From assembly GCA_032718565.1 (NCBI GenBank), contig JAVGVS010000005.1:121001-185000 (forward strand): DNA of 64,000 nt, read 5' to 3'. Source of the stretch: Distichodus sexfasciatus (lineage: Eukaryota > Chordata > Actinopteri > Characiformes > Distichodontidae). This document shows positions 56,008-64,000 of this stretch, piece by piece. Under the pieces are notes generated by a model that made no database searches, was not told the DNA's origin, and saw nothing but the letters and a program-made list of their open reading frames with translations. The stretch's first letter is position 1. Each line of letters starts with the position of its first letter. The position numbers were made by a program, and so were the translations under genes.

Positions 56008-56305
56008 TTCATTATCAGAACCGCTCAATCGCTACGGGGATCACAGGGACAGGAACCGTGCTCATGAGGTGGTGACCAACAAACCGCAGAGCACACACAC
56101 TCACTCAAACAAACTCACATTAACACCTATGGGACAATATAGAGTAACCAGTCAACCTATCGTGCATGCTTCCGGACTGTGGGAGGAAACCGGAGCACCC
56201 TGAGAAAACCCACACGAACACGGGGAGAGCATGCAAACTCCGCATAGAAAGACCCTTCAGCCGACCATGGGGTCGAACTGAGGAACTTCTTACTGTGAGG
56301 CGACA
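56008..56305 (-). mobile_element. DANA/Mermaid-like V-SINE, copy 4
   Basis: Minus orientation: CGGTTTCCTCCCACAGTCCG core, TTTGCATGCTCTCCCC, and a degraded head near CGCCTCACAGTAAGAAG (the reverse of CTTCTTACTGTGAGGCG). Confidence 0.85.
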
Positions 56306-56780
56306 ATTTTTAGGTATGCAAAAAGGTCATATAAAATATAAAATATTATAAATGTTTTTCACAGACTTTTAAAATGTTAAAGCGCTAAGAACATTTTTAA
56401 CAAAACATTTAATTTCATTTTATTTTAAATTAAAGAAAACCAAGAAGTAGTTCTCTGCAATATGCAGTAAAAGGGAGTTTTTGGTATATGTAATTAACAA
56501 CTTCTCAATCTGGCTGAGAGAAAATAGAATGTATATGTCAGGTGAAAGGACAGAAAAAAACAATTAATTTTTATTATTATTTGACAAAAGGGGGAATTTC
56601 CTAATTTCATTTGTTGTATTTCAATATTTAATGGTTTTTCCATTAGTTAAAAAAAATCTATGTCCTCGAATAAAATGTTTTCCTTGTGTTTTGAGAAAAG
56701 CACTTCCTTTAAGGACAGAGACTCATCCATCCTCCAGCAAACGTGCATACATTATGCCCACACTGACTGGCTCTCGCACA
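56306..56780. other. AT-rich sequence
   Basis: No recognised feature. Confidence 0.4.
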
Positions 56781-56784
56781 TAAA

Positions 56785-56829
56785 CACACACACGCACACG
56801 AACACACACACACACACACACAAACACAC
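56785..56829 (+). repeat. CA microsatellite
   Basis: Interrupted (CA)n. Confidence 0.9.
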
Positions 56830-56919
56830 CTGAAGAGGTAGAAGTGGACCTAATGGAGCTAGCCTGACTGAGCTAGTGATGGAAAACATTAGCGCCAGCG
56901 CTGTAGGCTAAAAGTTCAC

Positions 56920-57175
56920 AGAGCGCGAAAGTGCACAAAGAGGGGATACAAAAAAAAAGAAGTGAGGGAGAGAAACAAAGTGGCAAAAATGCTAAAACCA
57001 GAGTGCAAGAGAGTGGGAGGGAGACACACACATGACACTGAAGAAAATGACAGTGAACGACGAGATGTGGAGGGAGTGAAATAAGAAAAAATGGACAAAA
57101 AGAAGAATGGATGGAGGGGTAAGTGGTGGAGGTGGAGAGACTGAGAGCGAGGGAGTGTCTGCAACATCGCTGGGG
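56920..57175 (+). repeat. purine-rich strip
   Basis: AG-rich plus strand (GGGAGAGAAACAAAG and similar). The minus-strand Phe/Ser-rich frame is an artefact. Confidence 0.7.
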
Positions 57176-57179
57176 TTTT

Positions 57180-57400
57180 CAGGGGCTCAGTTGGACGTTC
57201 TGAAGACCAAGTGACAGGAGGTCAAAGCAATTCCAGCATGTAACACGCACAAATTCCACCTCAAATAACAGAATTAAACCCCTCCCACACACACACACAC
57301 ACACTCCACACACACTCTCCACGCTGCCCAGGCCTGAAAAATACGGGCAGGCGGGCTCCGGGGTGCCAAGGCTGCATGCTTCCAAAAAAAAAAAAAAAAA
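57180..57400. other. mixed sequence with CA and poly(A) tracts
   Basis: (CA)n near 57286-57316 and poly(A) at about 57384-57400. GC-rich AATACGGGCAGGCGGGCTCC between them. No gene. Confidence 0.5.
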
Positions 57401-57659
57401 GCAGAAAAGAAACCACAAGTAGAGAGGCCAACAGCTTTAGTGCTGAGCAGAAACACCAGCCTCTCTTCTACTTGCACTTATCCTGTATATGCTATGATGG
57501 AAGAGTGTGGGAATGAAAAGAAAAAAGGGGGAAAATGTGACAATGCTGCGGAAGAGGGAGTAGTTGTGGCCTAGGTGGAATCAGACAGAGCCGGAGAACA
57601 CAGCAGACAGTTTGGATTAGGACCAAGCTCTGGCAATTAATCCATTAGAGTAATGGACA
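57401..57659. other. unique sequence
   Basis: No recognised feature. Confidence 0.35.
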
Positions 57660-58065
57660 CGCACAAAACACACACACACACACACACACACAAAAACTTT
57701 CAGTACAATTTTCTTGTGGGGACATTCAATTGACTCCCATAATGATTAGCTGTACATGATTTTACAGCTAATCCTAACCCTAACCTAACCTTAGGTTAAC
57801 CTTTCTCTTATGAGCAAAAAATCTCACAAACACACACACACACTCTACACACTCACAACCACATTTTGCCATCTTTGTGATGTCCCTTAATTACTAGTAA
57901 TAAACCAAAAGCACATAAAATCTGAAACTTTTGTAGAAAGTCGCAGTGTAGCAGCTTTTCCTTCACAAGGAACGGGCTTCACATACAAAAATGCTCTGAT
58001 AAATGCAAAGGTGAGGAAATTTAGGTCTTCACAGTCACCTCAAACATGCACAAACACACAAACAC
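57660..58065 (+). repeat. two adjacent dispersed telomere-like repeat copies
   Basis: (CA)n at 57667-57694, TTGTGGGGACATTCAATTGA, CTCCCATAATGATTAGC, TCCTAACCCTAACCTAACCT (57760-57800), then a second, more degraded unit to 58065 (TCACATACAAAAATGCTCTG, TAGGTCTTCACAGTCACC) with CA-rich ends. Confidence 0.75.
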
Positions 58066-58069
58066 GTAT

Positions 58070-58235
58070 ATGAGGCAGTTTGGTCACATGATGAGGGTGG
58101 CCGGTTTTAGTCCCGGATGGGTAAAGATACCTTTGAGGTACTGATGAACAAGATGCTGTCCCCAAACACACGCTGCTACTGTCAAAAAGCCGCTCACTGC
58201 TCCTTTACAGATGGGTCAAATGCGCAGGTCACATT
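58070..58235 (+). mobile_element. SINE family A, copy 10
   Basis: AGGCAGTTTGGTCACATGAT head (shortened), CCTTTGAGGTACTGATGAAC, TCAAAAAGCCGCTCACTGCT, AGGTCACATTTTATTGTGGG. Confidence 0.75.
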
Positions 58236-58649
58236 TTATTGTGGGGGGTTTAGGTGCGAGCAACCTGTGCAGCGCCCATGGAGGCAGCACAGGCGCTCAG
58301 AATTAAAGGGGGAAAATATGAATGTTTCTTACATTTGTGCAAGTGATCCTCTATCCTCCATGTGCACGGCCCATCAATGTAGTCAGGTCACTGTGGGGGT
58401 CAGAGTAGGTGCAAAGCTAGTTTGCTTGCTGGGTAAATCTCTCTGAAGTAATGGGAGATGCCTTTAGGTCTTATTTTTGGGCTATGGTAATTTGTTAAAC
58501 AGTTTTCGTTCATAATGATGTATATGTCTTTCTAATTTACTTCTAAATTCTGGAAGTAAAATTTAGAATAGACAGAGAGGGGAGGGGAAGCCAAGCAGGG
58601 GTTCACTCGGGGTACAATTTTACATTTTTAACTGCATTGCTAAATACTG
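58236..58649. other. unique mixed sequence
   Basis: The 58117 frame of 109 codons starts inside the SINE and continues into unique sequence. It is a chance frame. Confidence 0.35.
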
Positions 58650-59160
58650 CCCACAGACTCACTTGCAACTTCAGTAACCAAAAGAAAGATTTTTTATCAT
58701 CATTTTTTGTCAATTAAAAGCATTTTAGCTCTTAATAATCACACTTTTATTGAGTTTCCTTCATTCACTCCAAAAAGTGGACCCCCAATTAGCAATTTCA
58801 ACTTTCTGTTATTAGTTCTCACCCAAAAGTCTATCAAATATTTTTTCCTTATGAAGACTGATCTGCAAATGCAAAATGTCCCACAAGGCACAAACACTTG
58901 AAAAATCTCATGTTTTTCAGAGAAAACTCTCTTTTTTTAGGGCTGTATTGCCCAAACCTAATTCCTTGCCCAAAGCTCTGCACAGAGTTTGGTTTTTCCA
59001 ACCACAGCACACCTGATGCAACTGATTCGTTGATTAGCAGCACAGAACTGTGGTGTGCAGGTGCAGGAAATGTTTTTGGCTTGCTGAGAAACACAGTTTT
59101 AGGAGACAAGAAGGACCTCAAAAACACCTAAAAAACCGCACACACAAACACACACCCTTT
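58650..59160. repeat. dispersed telomere-like repeat carrying a second fish repeat
   Basis: CTCACTTGCAACTTCAGTAACC, ATGTCCCACAAGGCACAAAC and GAAAAATCTCATGTTTTTCA match the family. At 58945-59080 an insertion carries ACCACAGCACACCTGATGCA and GATTCGTTGATTAGCAGC, a common teleost dispersed repeat motif. Confidence 0.5.
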
Positions 59161-59269
59161 CTACAAAACCAGCTATTTTTTGTCCATCCTTTTAAAATCC
59201 AAAGCAGCCATAAAAAGGCAGCCAGTGACTTGAAAGCAATAAAAAGCAATTACTCCTTTGTAATACATG

Positions 59270-59620
59270 CATAGACATCATAAAAGTATAACTGTAATTG
59301 GCAGTAATTGGGCACGGCTGACCGGATGTGCCCATCTAGCATGCTCAGCGCCCGCTGACTGGATTCATACGCTTTGATTAACTTTGTGAACAGCAAATGG
59401 AGGATGCATGTAGTTTTTCATCGGCCCTTAAAACACCACAATCAGGTCTGCTCAGGGACAAACTAAGGAATAATCAGTGTAATTTGGGTTTAATTAGCAG
59501 CAAGAGCCACGAGTGTCACCAGGTTGGAGACTGGAGAAAGAATGAGAAGTGGCCAAAGATGGAAAAAATTTAATCAATCTTTAATAAATATCACAACCCT
59601 CACCTTTATTGTTCTCTTTC
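59270..59620. promoter_or_regulatory. CNE-like block rich in TAATT sites
   Basis: CTGTAATTGGCAGTAATTGGG (tandem TAATTGG), TTTGATTAACTTTGTGAAC, AGTGTAATTTGGGTTTAATTAGC and AATCAATCTTTAATAAAT in about 350 bp of unique sequence. A CGGCCC-containing strip is present. A good enhancer-like candidate. Confidence 0.45.
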
Positions 59621-59861
59621 TTATTCTTTCTCACTACTACCCTCGCCTTAGTGTTACCTATCATTACTCTCAGTATTACCTAGCAGAACTAAATATCTAG
59701 TGGAAACATTTTCAGGACAGGCAGTGGTGTGGCACCAGATCTTGAGTTCATCATTCATCACCAACACAGAGTAGAACGCCACAGCTCACTGCAGCTGTAC
59801 CATCAAATGTTGATTAAAATATACCCTTAAATCATTTGATTTTAGCACCGGAGGTCAGAAC
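59621..59861. other. unique sequence
   Basis: No recognised feature. Confidence 0.35.
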
Positions 59862-60052
59862 TCTCCGCCACATCACATCACCTCTGCACCAAGATTGTAT
59901 GGATTCGAGTCCTACCACTAGCACTACCATCACTGGGTAACCTGAGCAAGACCCTTAACCCAAAGCAGCAATGAGGGGACTCTCCCTGAAATGAGGAAAA
60001 TGGAAGTGGCTCTGGATAAGATAATCTGCTAAATGTAAAAGTAAATGTAAAT
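59862..60052 (+). mobile_element. SINE family C (UnaL2-type tail), copy 3
   Basis: Head remnant CACCTCTGCACCAAGATTG, TCGAGTCCTACCACTAGC, GCAAGACCCTTAACCC, tail GGCTCTGGATAAGATAATCT, GCTAAATGTAAAAG and TAAATG repeats. The tail matches the UnaL2-class 3' stem signature. Confidence 0.85.
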
Positions 60053-60070
60053 GTAAGTCTTCTGAAGTAC

Positions 60071-60154
60071 ACATGAGTTAATGATGGCATGCTGTGGTGG
60101 CATGTGGACTTTTAAGGCCTCATGCCACCACGGCATGCCACCGTTAACTCATGT
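60071..60154. repeat. hairpin with 34-bp arms and a 16-nt loop
   Basis: The arm at 60071-60104 (ACATGAGTTAATGATGGC onward) is the inverse of 60121-60154, with three differences, two of them G-T pairs if transcribed from the plus strand. The stem contains an internal GCATGC repeat. It lies directly beside the tail of the family C SINE. Confidence 0.9.
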
Positions 60155-60304
60155 CACCCCACTCCCCCGTCATGGCAAGTATGCTTTTATGTCCATTGCT
60201 CAGCAATAGTTACATAATACATGAAATTAATGTTAATAAAGGGTTTCATTCACCAACTGTTAAGAGGAAATTTGTTTTGCCATTTTTATGCTTCCTATGA
60301 CATT
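60155..60304. other. AT-rich sequence
   Basis: No recognised feature. Confidence 0.4.
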
Positions 60305-60615
60305 CTAGGGTCTAGCCTATCCCGGGAACTGCAGGCGCAAGGCGGGGACCAACCCTGGGAAGGCGGCAACACACCACAGGACACATACTCCCACAATTAC
60401 ACTCTCATTCACACCAATTTAGAGTCACCAATTAACCTATATTGCATGCCTTAGGACTGTGGGAGGAAACTGGAGAACCCAGAGGAAACCCACGCGAACA
60501 CGGGGAGAGCATGCAAACTCCACACAGAAGGACCCTGCGACTGACCCAGGGATCGTACCCAGGACCTTCTCGCTGTGAGGCGGCAGTGCTAACTACTGCG
60601 CCACTGTGCCGCCCC
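60305..60615 (-). mobile_element. DANA/Mermaid-like V-SINE, copy 5
   Basis: Minus orientation with the full layout: GGGCGGCACAGTGGCGCAGT head, GTTTGCATGCTCTCCCCGTG, GTTTCCTCTGGGTTCTCCAG core. Well preserved. Confidence 0.92.
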
Positions 60616-61070
60616 AAGATACAAGCGGGTATATTTTAATAAATGTAAGTTGATGTTAAAAACTAATCAGACCTATTAGGTTTTAGATTAATTCATAGGA
60701 ATATATTGTCATATACAGTACATGCTCATTTAGTTTAGAACATTTCATTTAGCTTTTTATTTTAGTTTCAGATATTTTTAAGTTCAATGTCAAATTGTAC
60801 TGTTCCGGAAAGGACCCAGTTATACTTGTATCGCTGTATATGGGACAAAACAAAGAATCATCAGTCTTGAATCCAGGCTTTCACACAAATATTAATGGGA
60901 AAATAACTCTTTCGACCTTGAAAAATGTTCTGCACTGCAAGGGTGATCTTACAGTGAGTCCAAAAATAACGTGCAGAATTTACAGGTGGAGATAAAACTG
61001 TATTAAATGTCTGTACAATACATTCTGTTTACTGGACCATGTACATAATATATGATTTCTTCATCATCAC
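60616..61070. other. AT-rich sequence
   Basis: No recognised feature. Confidence 0.4.
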
Positions 61071-61071
61071 C

Positions 61072-61073
<2 letters not shown>

Positions 61074-61103
<30 letters not shown>

Positions 61104-61104
61104 C
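61074..61104 (+). repeat. CT microsatellite
   Basis: (TC)n beginning after ATCATC. Confidence 0.95.
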
Positions 61105-61109
61105 CAGTA

Positions 61110-61270
61110 AGTGATATCCAACTGTGATCCTCTACATTGTGTATTGATTTGGTCCTGCTGTAACACAACTATTAAAGCTGTTTGATAAGTGATGCTTTGA
61201 CTCAGGTGTGTGTTACTGCAGTAAAATTACTGGAGCGGACAGTGCTGGACCAACCCTGACCTAGGTTTAC
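61110..61270. mobile_element. degraded copy of a common teleost repeat
   Basis: GACTCAGGTGTGTGTTACTGCAG and GACAGTGCTGGACCAACCC resemble the 'lipid-like' AACACACCTGATTCA / GGACCAGG repeat seen across fish genomes, also at about 58945-59080. Family not assigned. Confidence 0.4.
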
Positions 61271-61560
61271 CACTATGACCTCTCTCAACCCTTACACACC
61301 AACTGGGTGAGAGCACACCTGAGGAACTGTGTGCCTTAACACACACATGCACACCCACACACATACACACACACACAAGCACAGAGCAGGCGCAGGTGTG
61401 GATGTCGACTCCTCTGCAGCCTGACAGATGATCTTTCTATTTTTGTTCTCTGTGCCGGTACTAGAACACAGATGGTTTGACGAATCAAGAACATTCCAGT
61501 AAAAACAGACTTACAGTTGTCACTTATTATGAGAATTCAGTTCAGTACTGACACTGCGTG
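61271..61560. other. mixed sequence with CA-rich strip
   Basis: (CA)-rich near 61339-61380. No gene. Confidence 0.4.
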
Positions 61561-61564
61561 GCAG

Positions 61565-61578
61565 GTGTGTGTGTGTGG

Positions 61579-61606
<28 letters not shown>
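61565..61606 (+). repeat. GT microsatellite
   Basis: (GT)n with one GGG interruption. Confidence 0.95.
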
Positions 61607-61610
<4 letters not shown>

Positions 61611-62165
61611 CTACATTACATAATGGATCATGTCGTTGGATCATATGAAGTAGTACTGAATAGTAGGTTGAAGCAGGTCTCACATTGTCTCTTTGTGTGT
61701 GTGTATGTGTGTGTATGTGTGTGTTCACACACTGGTTTGATGGCATCAGTGTCTCTGCTATGCCACCTCTGGGCCATTAAACTCATCTTGCTCGGACATT
61801 CGGGTCAATGTTTGACCCTGTGTCTCCTCCACCCCCCCTGTATGTGTATGTGTCTGAGTGTCTATGTGTGTGTGTGTGAAGAGGTCAGCATACGTCAAGA
61901 AACAAATTTCAATATCCCATCTTGACATTGCCAATAAAGTGGTTTATAGGTGTGCATGCTGTGTGTGTCTCTGTGTGTGTGTGGAGATCAAACGACTGAG
62001 AGAGTTTAGATGAGACAGACCCCTCAGCACAGTCACACACACACATGCACATACACAACAGCTCAGCTGTGAGCCCAGTATTTTGAGTATGAACAGATGT
62101 TTATTTATAAAGCTGAAGCAACAGCGGACAGGTCAGCACTCACATACATGAGAAGATGGTCAGCC
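61607..62165. other. mixed sequence with several short TG/CA strips
   Basis: No gene; TG-rich strips near 61694-61725, 61838-61878, 61961-61983 and a CA strip near 62032-62045. Confidence 0.5.
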
Positions 62166-62176
62166 AGCACAGGAGT

Positions 62177-62835
62177 GTGTGTGTGTGTGTGTGTCTTTGT
62201 AAAACTCTCAATATGTGGGCTTTAACCTGATTGCACGGCAACAAGGTGGGAACCTGTGTCATTGTGGGGACGTAAAACCAAGCTACCACAAAGTTAACCA
62301 CTGTAACACACCTATTTTTTCAGGCTCAACCTCCCCTTTTAAAATCGAATAAGTCTCCATCATGTTCATATCCTTAAAAGTGTGTGTGTGCATGTGTGTG
62401 TGTGTGTGTGTTTGTATACCCCCATAATGGGGATTTTGACCTGACTGCACACTAATAAAATGGGGATGTGTATTATTATGGGGACATAAAACACCCTATT
62501 TTTATTCAAGCTGAAGTTCTCCCTTTAAAATCTTAGTCCCCGTAATGGTCATATTCTTTAAAAGGTGTGTGTGTGTGTGTGTGTATCTTCATGGGGAAAA
62601 TAATGCTGTTGATGTAACATTTTCCAATTATTAATGACAAATGCTTTCATAACGGCAAATATGGGAATAATGCACTAATGTGTGTGTGTGTGTGTTCTTG
62701 TAGTTGCTACTTAGTGAGAACCAAAATGAGTTTTTAACCAGCAGAGCGAGGACATTTTTGGATGGAGGTCCTCACTACAATATGTGATGTGTGTGTGATG
62801 TGTGTGTGTGATGTGTGTGTGTGTGTGAGATATTT
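62177..62835 (+). repeat. tandem array of TG-capped ~200-bp units
   Basis: At least two homologous units, 62197-62395 and about 62412-62580, share ACCTGA(T/C)TGCAC, ATTGTGGGGACGTAAAAC/ATTATGGGGACATAAAAC, and TTAAAATC. Each is separated by (TG)n. Two further, more degraded units follow to about 62830. They are related to the dispersed telomere-like family (GGGGACAT motif) but arranged in tandem. Confidence 0.75.
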
Positions 62836-62859
62836 CTTTGCACTGGAAGGTTAAGTGAT

Positions 62860-63190
62860 GTGTTTGTCATTTCAGCACCACAGAGTGGCCTTTATTTGAC
62901 AGACTGAGCCATAAACTAAACACTCAGAGTGAAGTTGATTAAAGGCCATGAGCGGAACATTATCCCACATCAAGTCAGAGCAGAGGAACACAGCCTGGGA
63001 GCCGGACCGGGCTTTAATTCTGGTGTACAGTTACTTCACAAGGCGCAAAGCTTTTCTTCATGTGCTTTGTAGGTGAGACGCTCTTCTGTAATCCGCTACA
63101 GTAAACAATGCAGCGCCTCACCTGTTAGTGGAGCTTCTGCTCATCCCTCATCTGCTCAAACCTTGACACTCAGCAACCAGACGCCTGCTC
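62860..63190. promoter_or_regulatory. CNE-like unique block
   Basis: Balanced unique sequence with GGGCTTTAATTCTGG, CACAAGGCGCAAAGC and AACAATGCAGCGCC. Untested. Confidence 0.3.
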
Positions 63191-63342
63191 AGATGGAGAA
63201 GCCACAGCTCCCTGCTTCACTTCTGCACAAAGAGAGGAAAAACGAGTGAATGAAAAAAGTGGACTTCAATCAAATGACAAGCTCATTGATCACTGTTATA
63301 TGATTGGAGATCACTAGAAGAAGAGAGGAGATGAAGAAGAAT
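63191..63342. other. unique sequence
   Basis: No recognised feature. Confidence 0.35.
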
Positions 63343-63425
63343 GAACAAGAGAGCATACAAACTGCACACATAAAGGCCCCAAGGCCAGCCCAGAGATAGA
63401 ACCCAGGAGCTTCTTGGTGTGAGGA
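63343..63425 (-). mobile_element. DANA/Mermaid-like V-SINE fragment (head)
   Basis: GAGAGCATACAAACTGCACA, AGAACCCAGGAGCTTCTTGG and TGTGAGG, the reversed head portion of family B. Truncated. Confidence 0.7.
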
Positions 63426-63592
63426 CAAATAATAAAAAAAATCTAAGGTTGTGTAATGCAACTACAACCTTTTCCCCCCAAGAAGAACATTTTCTGGACC
63501 TATACAGAGTAAATAAAAATGAATGCTTCAAACATACAACAAGCTCCTTATCACTGATGGGAAATGATCAGGGATCATTCAACACTCAACTG

Positions 63593-63596
<4 letters not shown>

Positions 63597-63624
<28 letters not shown>
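63597..63624 (+). repeat. GA microsatellite
   Basis: (GA)n. Confidence 0.95.
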
Positions 63625-63629
<5 letters not shown>

Positions 63630-64000
63630 AGCAGATGTTTGCATGTGGAAGTAAATGAAAGACAGCCAGCTCATCTAATCTATTAAGTCCTCATCAAACT
63701 GTCATCTAACTGTCCCCCTCTCCCTGCACACACACTCATGCACACATCTCAAGATTCATGTTTTTATACAACGAATTAAGAGTCGGGTCTGTCCCTGCAT
63801 ATGCACAACTTGAAATGATTTCAATGACGCACTAACAAACACACAAGCGTATCTCTACAGATGTACTAGGTTAAATATATCAGTTTAAACAGGGGTGGAG
63901 CTAGAATCATGCTCCCAACAGTGATTGATTGACCTGTGTGTGATTGGCTACTCCTCTGATGTGGGACGAATGCACATAGGCTTCAGGGACTTCAAATTCG
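63625..64000. other. AT-rich to mixed sequence at window end
   Basis: No recognised feature; the window ends in unique DNA. Confidence 0.35.

Noticed and set aside
58117..58446. 109-codon frame
   Set aside because: It starts within a SINE and ends in unique DNA. The translation shows no family.
1..64000. CRISPR array, phage or defence system
   Set aside because: There are no regularly spaced identical repeats with unique spacers and no bacterial genes. The sequence is a vertebrate genome.

Overview
This is non-coding vertebrate DNA, almost certainly from a teleost fish. The composition is AT-rich with dense CA/TG, GA, AT and CTAT microsatellites. Recognisable fish transposon families are present: a Tc1/mariner deletion copy, a DANA/Mermaid-like V-SINE family, a second tRNA-derived SINE family, SINEs with a UnaL2-type tail, hAT-like MITEs and LINE 3' ends. 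There is no operon structure or bacterial gene. I found no open reading frame I would call a functional protein gene. The longest ones are low-complexity (Ser/Leu-rich readings of purine tracts, Thr/His readings of CA repeats, Ile-Tyr-Leu-Ser readings of CTAT). The only recognisable protein coding homology is a broken Tc1 transposase tail near 10.0-10.3 kb.

Layout. 0-5 kb: a TIR-bearing MITE (166-638), a SINE, a candidate 5' exon ending in a strong splice donor (2380), and CA/telomere-like repeats. 5-6.6 kb: a CpG-rich, promoter-like block with paired NF-Y (CCAAT) motifs and a TATA box. 7-13.3 kb: SINEs, a LINE tail, the Tc1 element, a CpG-rich block at 11.4-12.2 kb and a foldback element (12.5-13.2 kb). 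14.4-19 kb: GC-richer unique islands, including a homeodomain-site cluster at 17.53-17.65 kb. 19.5-20.5 kb: a polypurine tract of about 1 kb. 22.2-28.4 kb: a CpG island, a 32-bp-arm hairpin and more unique islands. 29-37.5 kb: a direct non-coding duplication (29.43/31.27 kb) and a long inverted duplication (32.05/37.23 kb) enclosing SINEs and a possible solo LTR. 37.6-53.5 kb: islands of moderate-complexity unique sequence alternating with SINE copies. 54.2-56 kb: a nested transposon (hAT-like MITE inside another TIR element). 56-64 kb: SINEs, a 34-bp-arm hairpin, and a tandem array of TG-capped units.

Interpretation. Unique, GC-richer islands containing TAAT-type and CCAAT motifs lie scattered in repeat-rich DNA without exons. 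That pattern fits a gene desert or very large intron around a developmental regulator. This is inference: no comparative alignment was possible and I cannot name the flanking gene. All 'CNE-like' calls rest on texture only (unique, non-repetitive, balanced composition, transcription-factor motifs) and carry low confidence. I found no sign of a new multi-gene system. The most unusual material is structural: long inverted or direct non-coding duplications, near-perfect hairpins, a nested transposon, and a dispersed repeat with telomere-like motifs and microsatellite ends present in about eleven copies.
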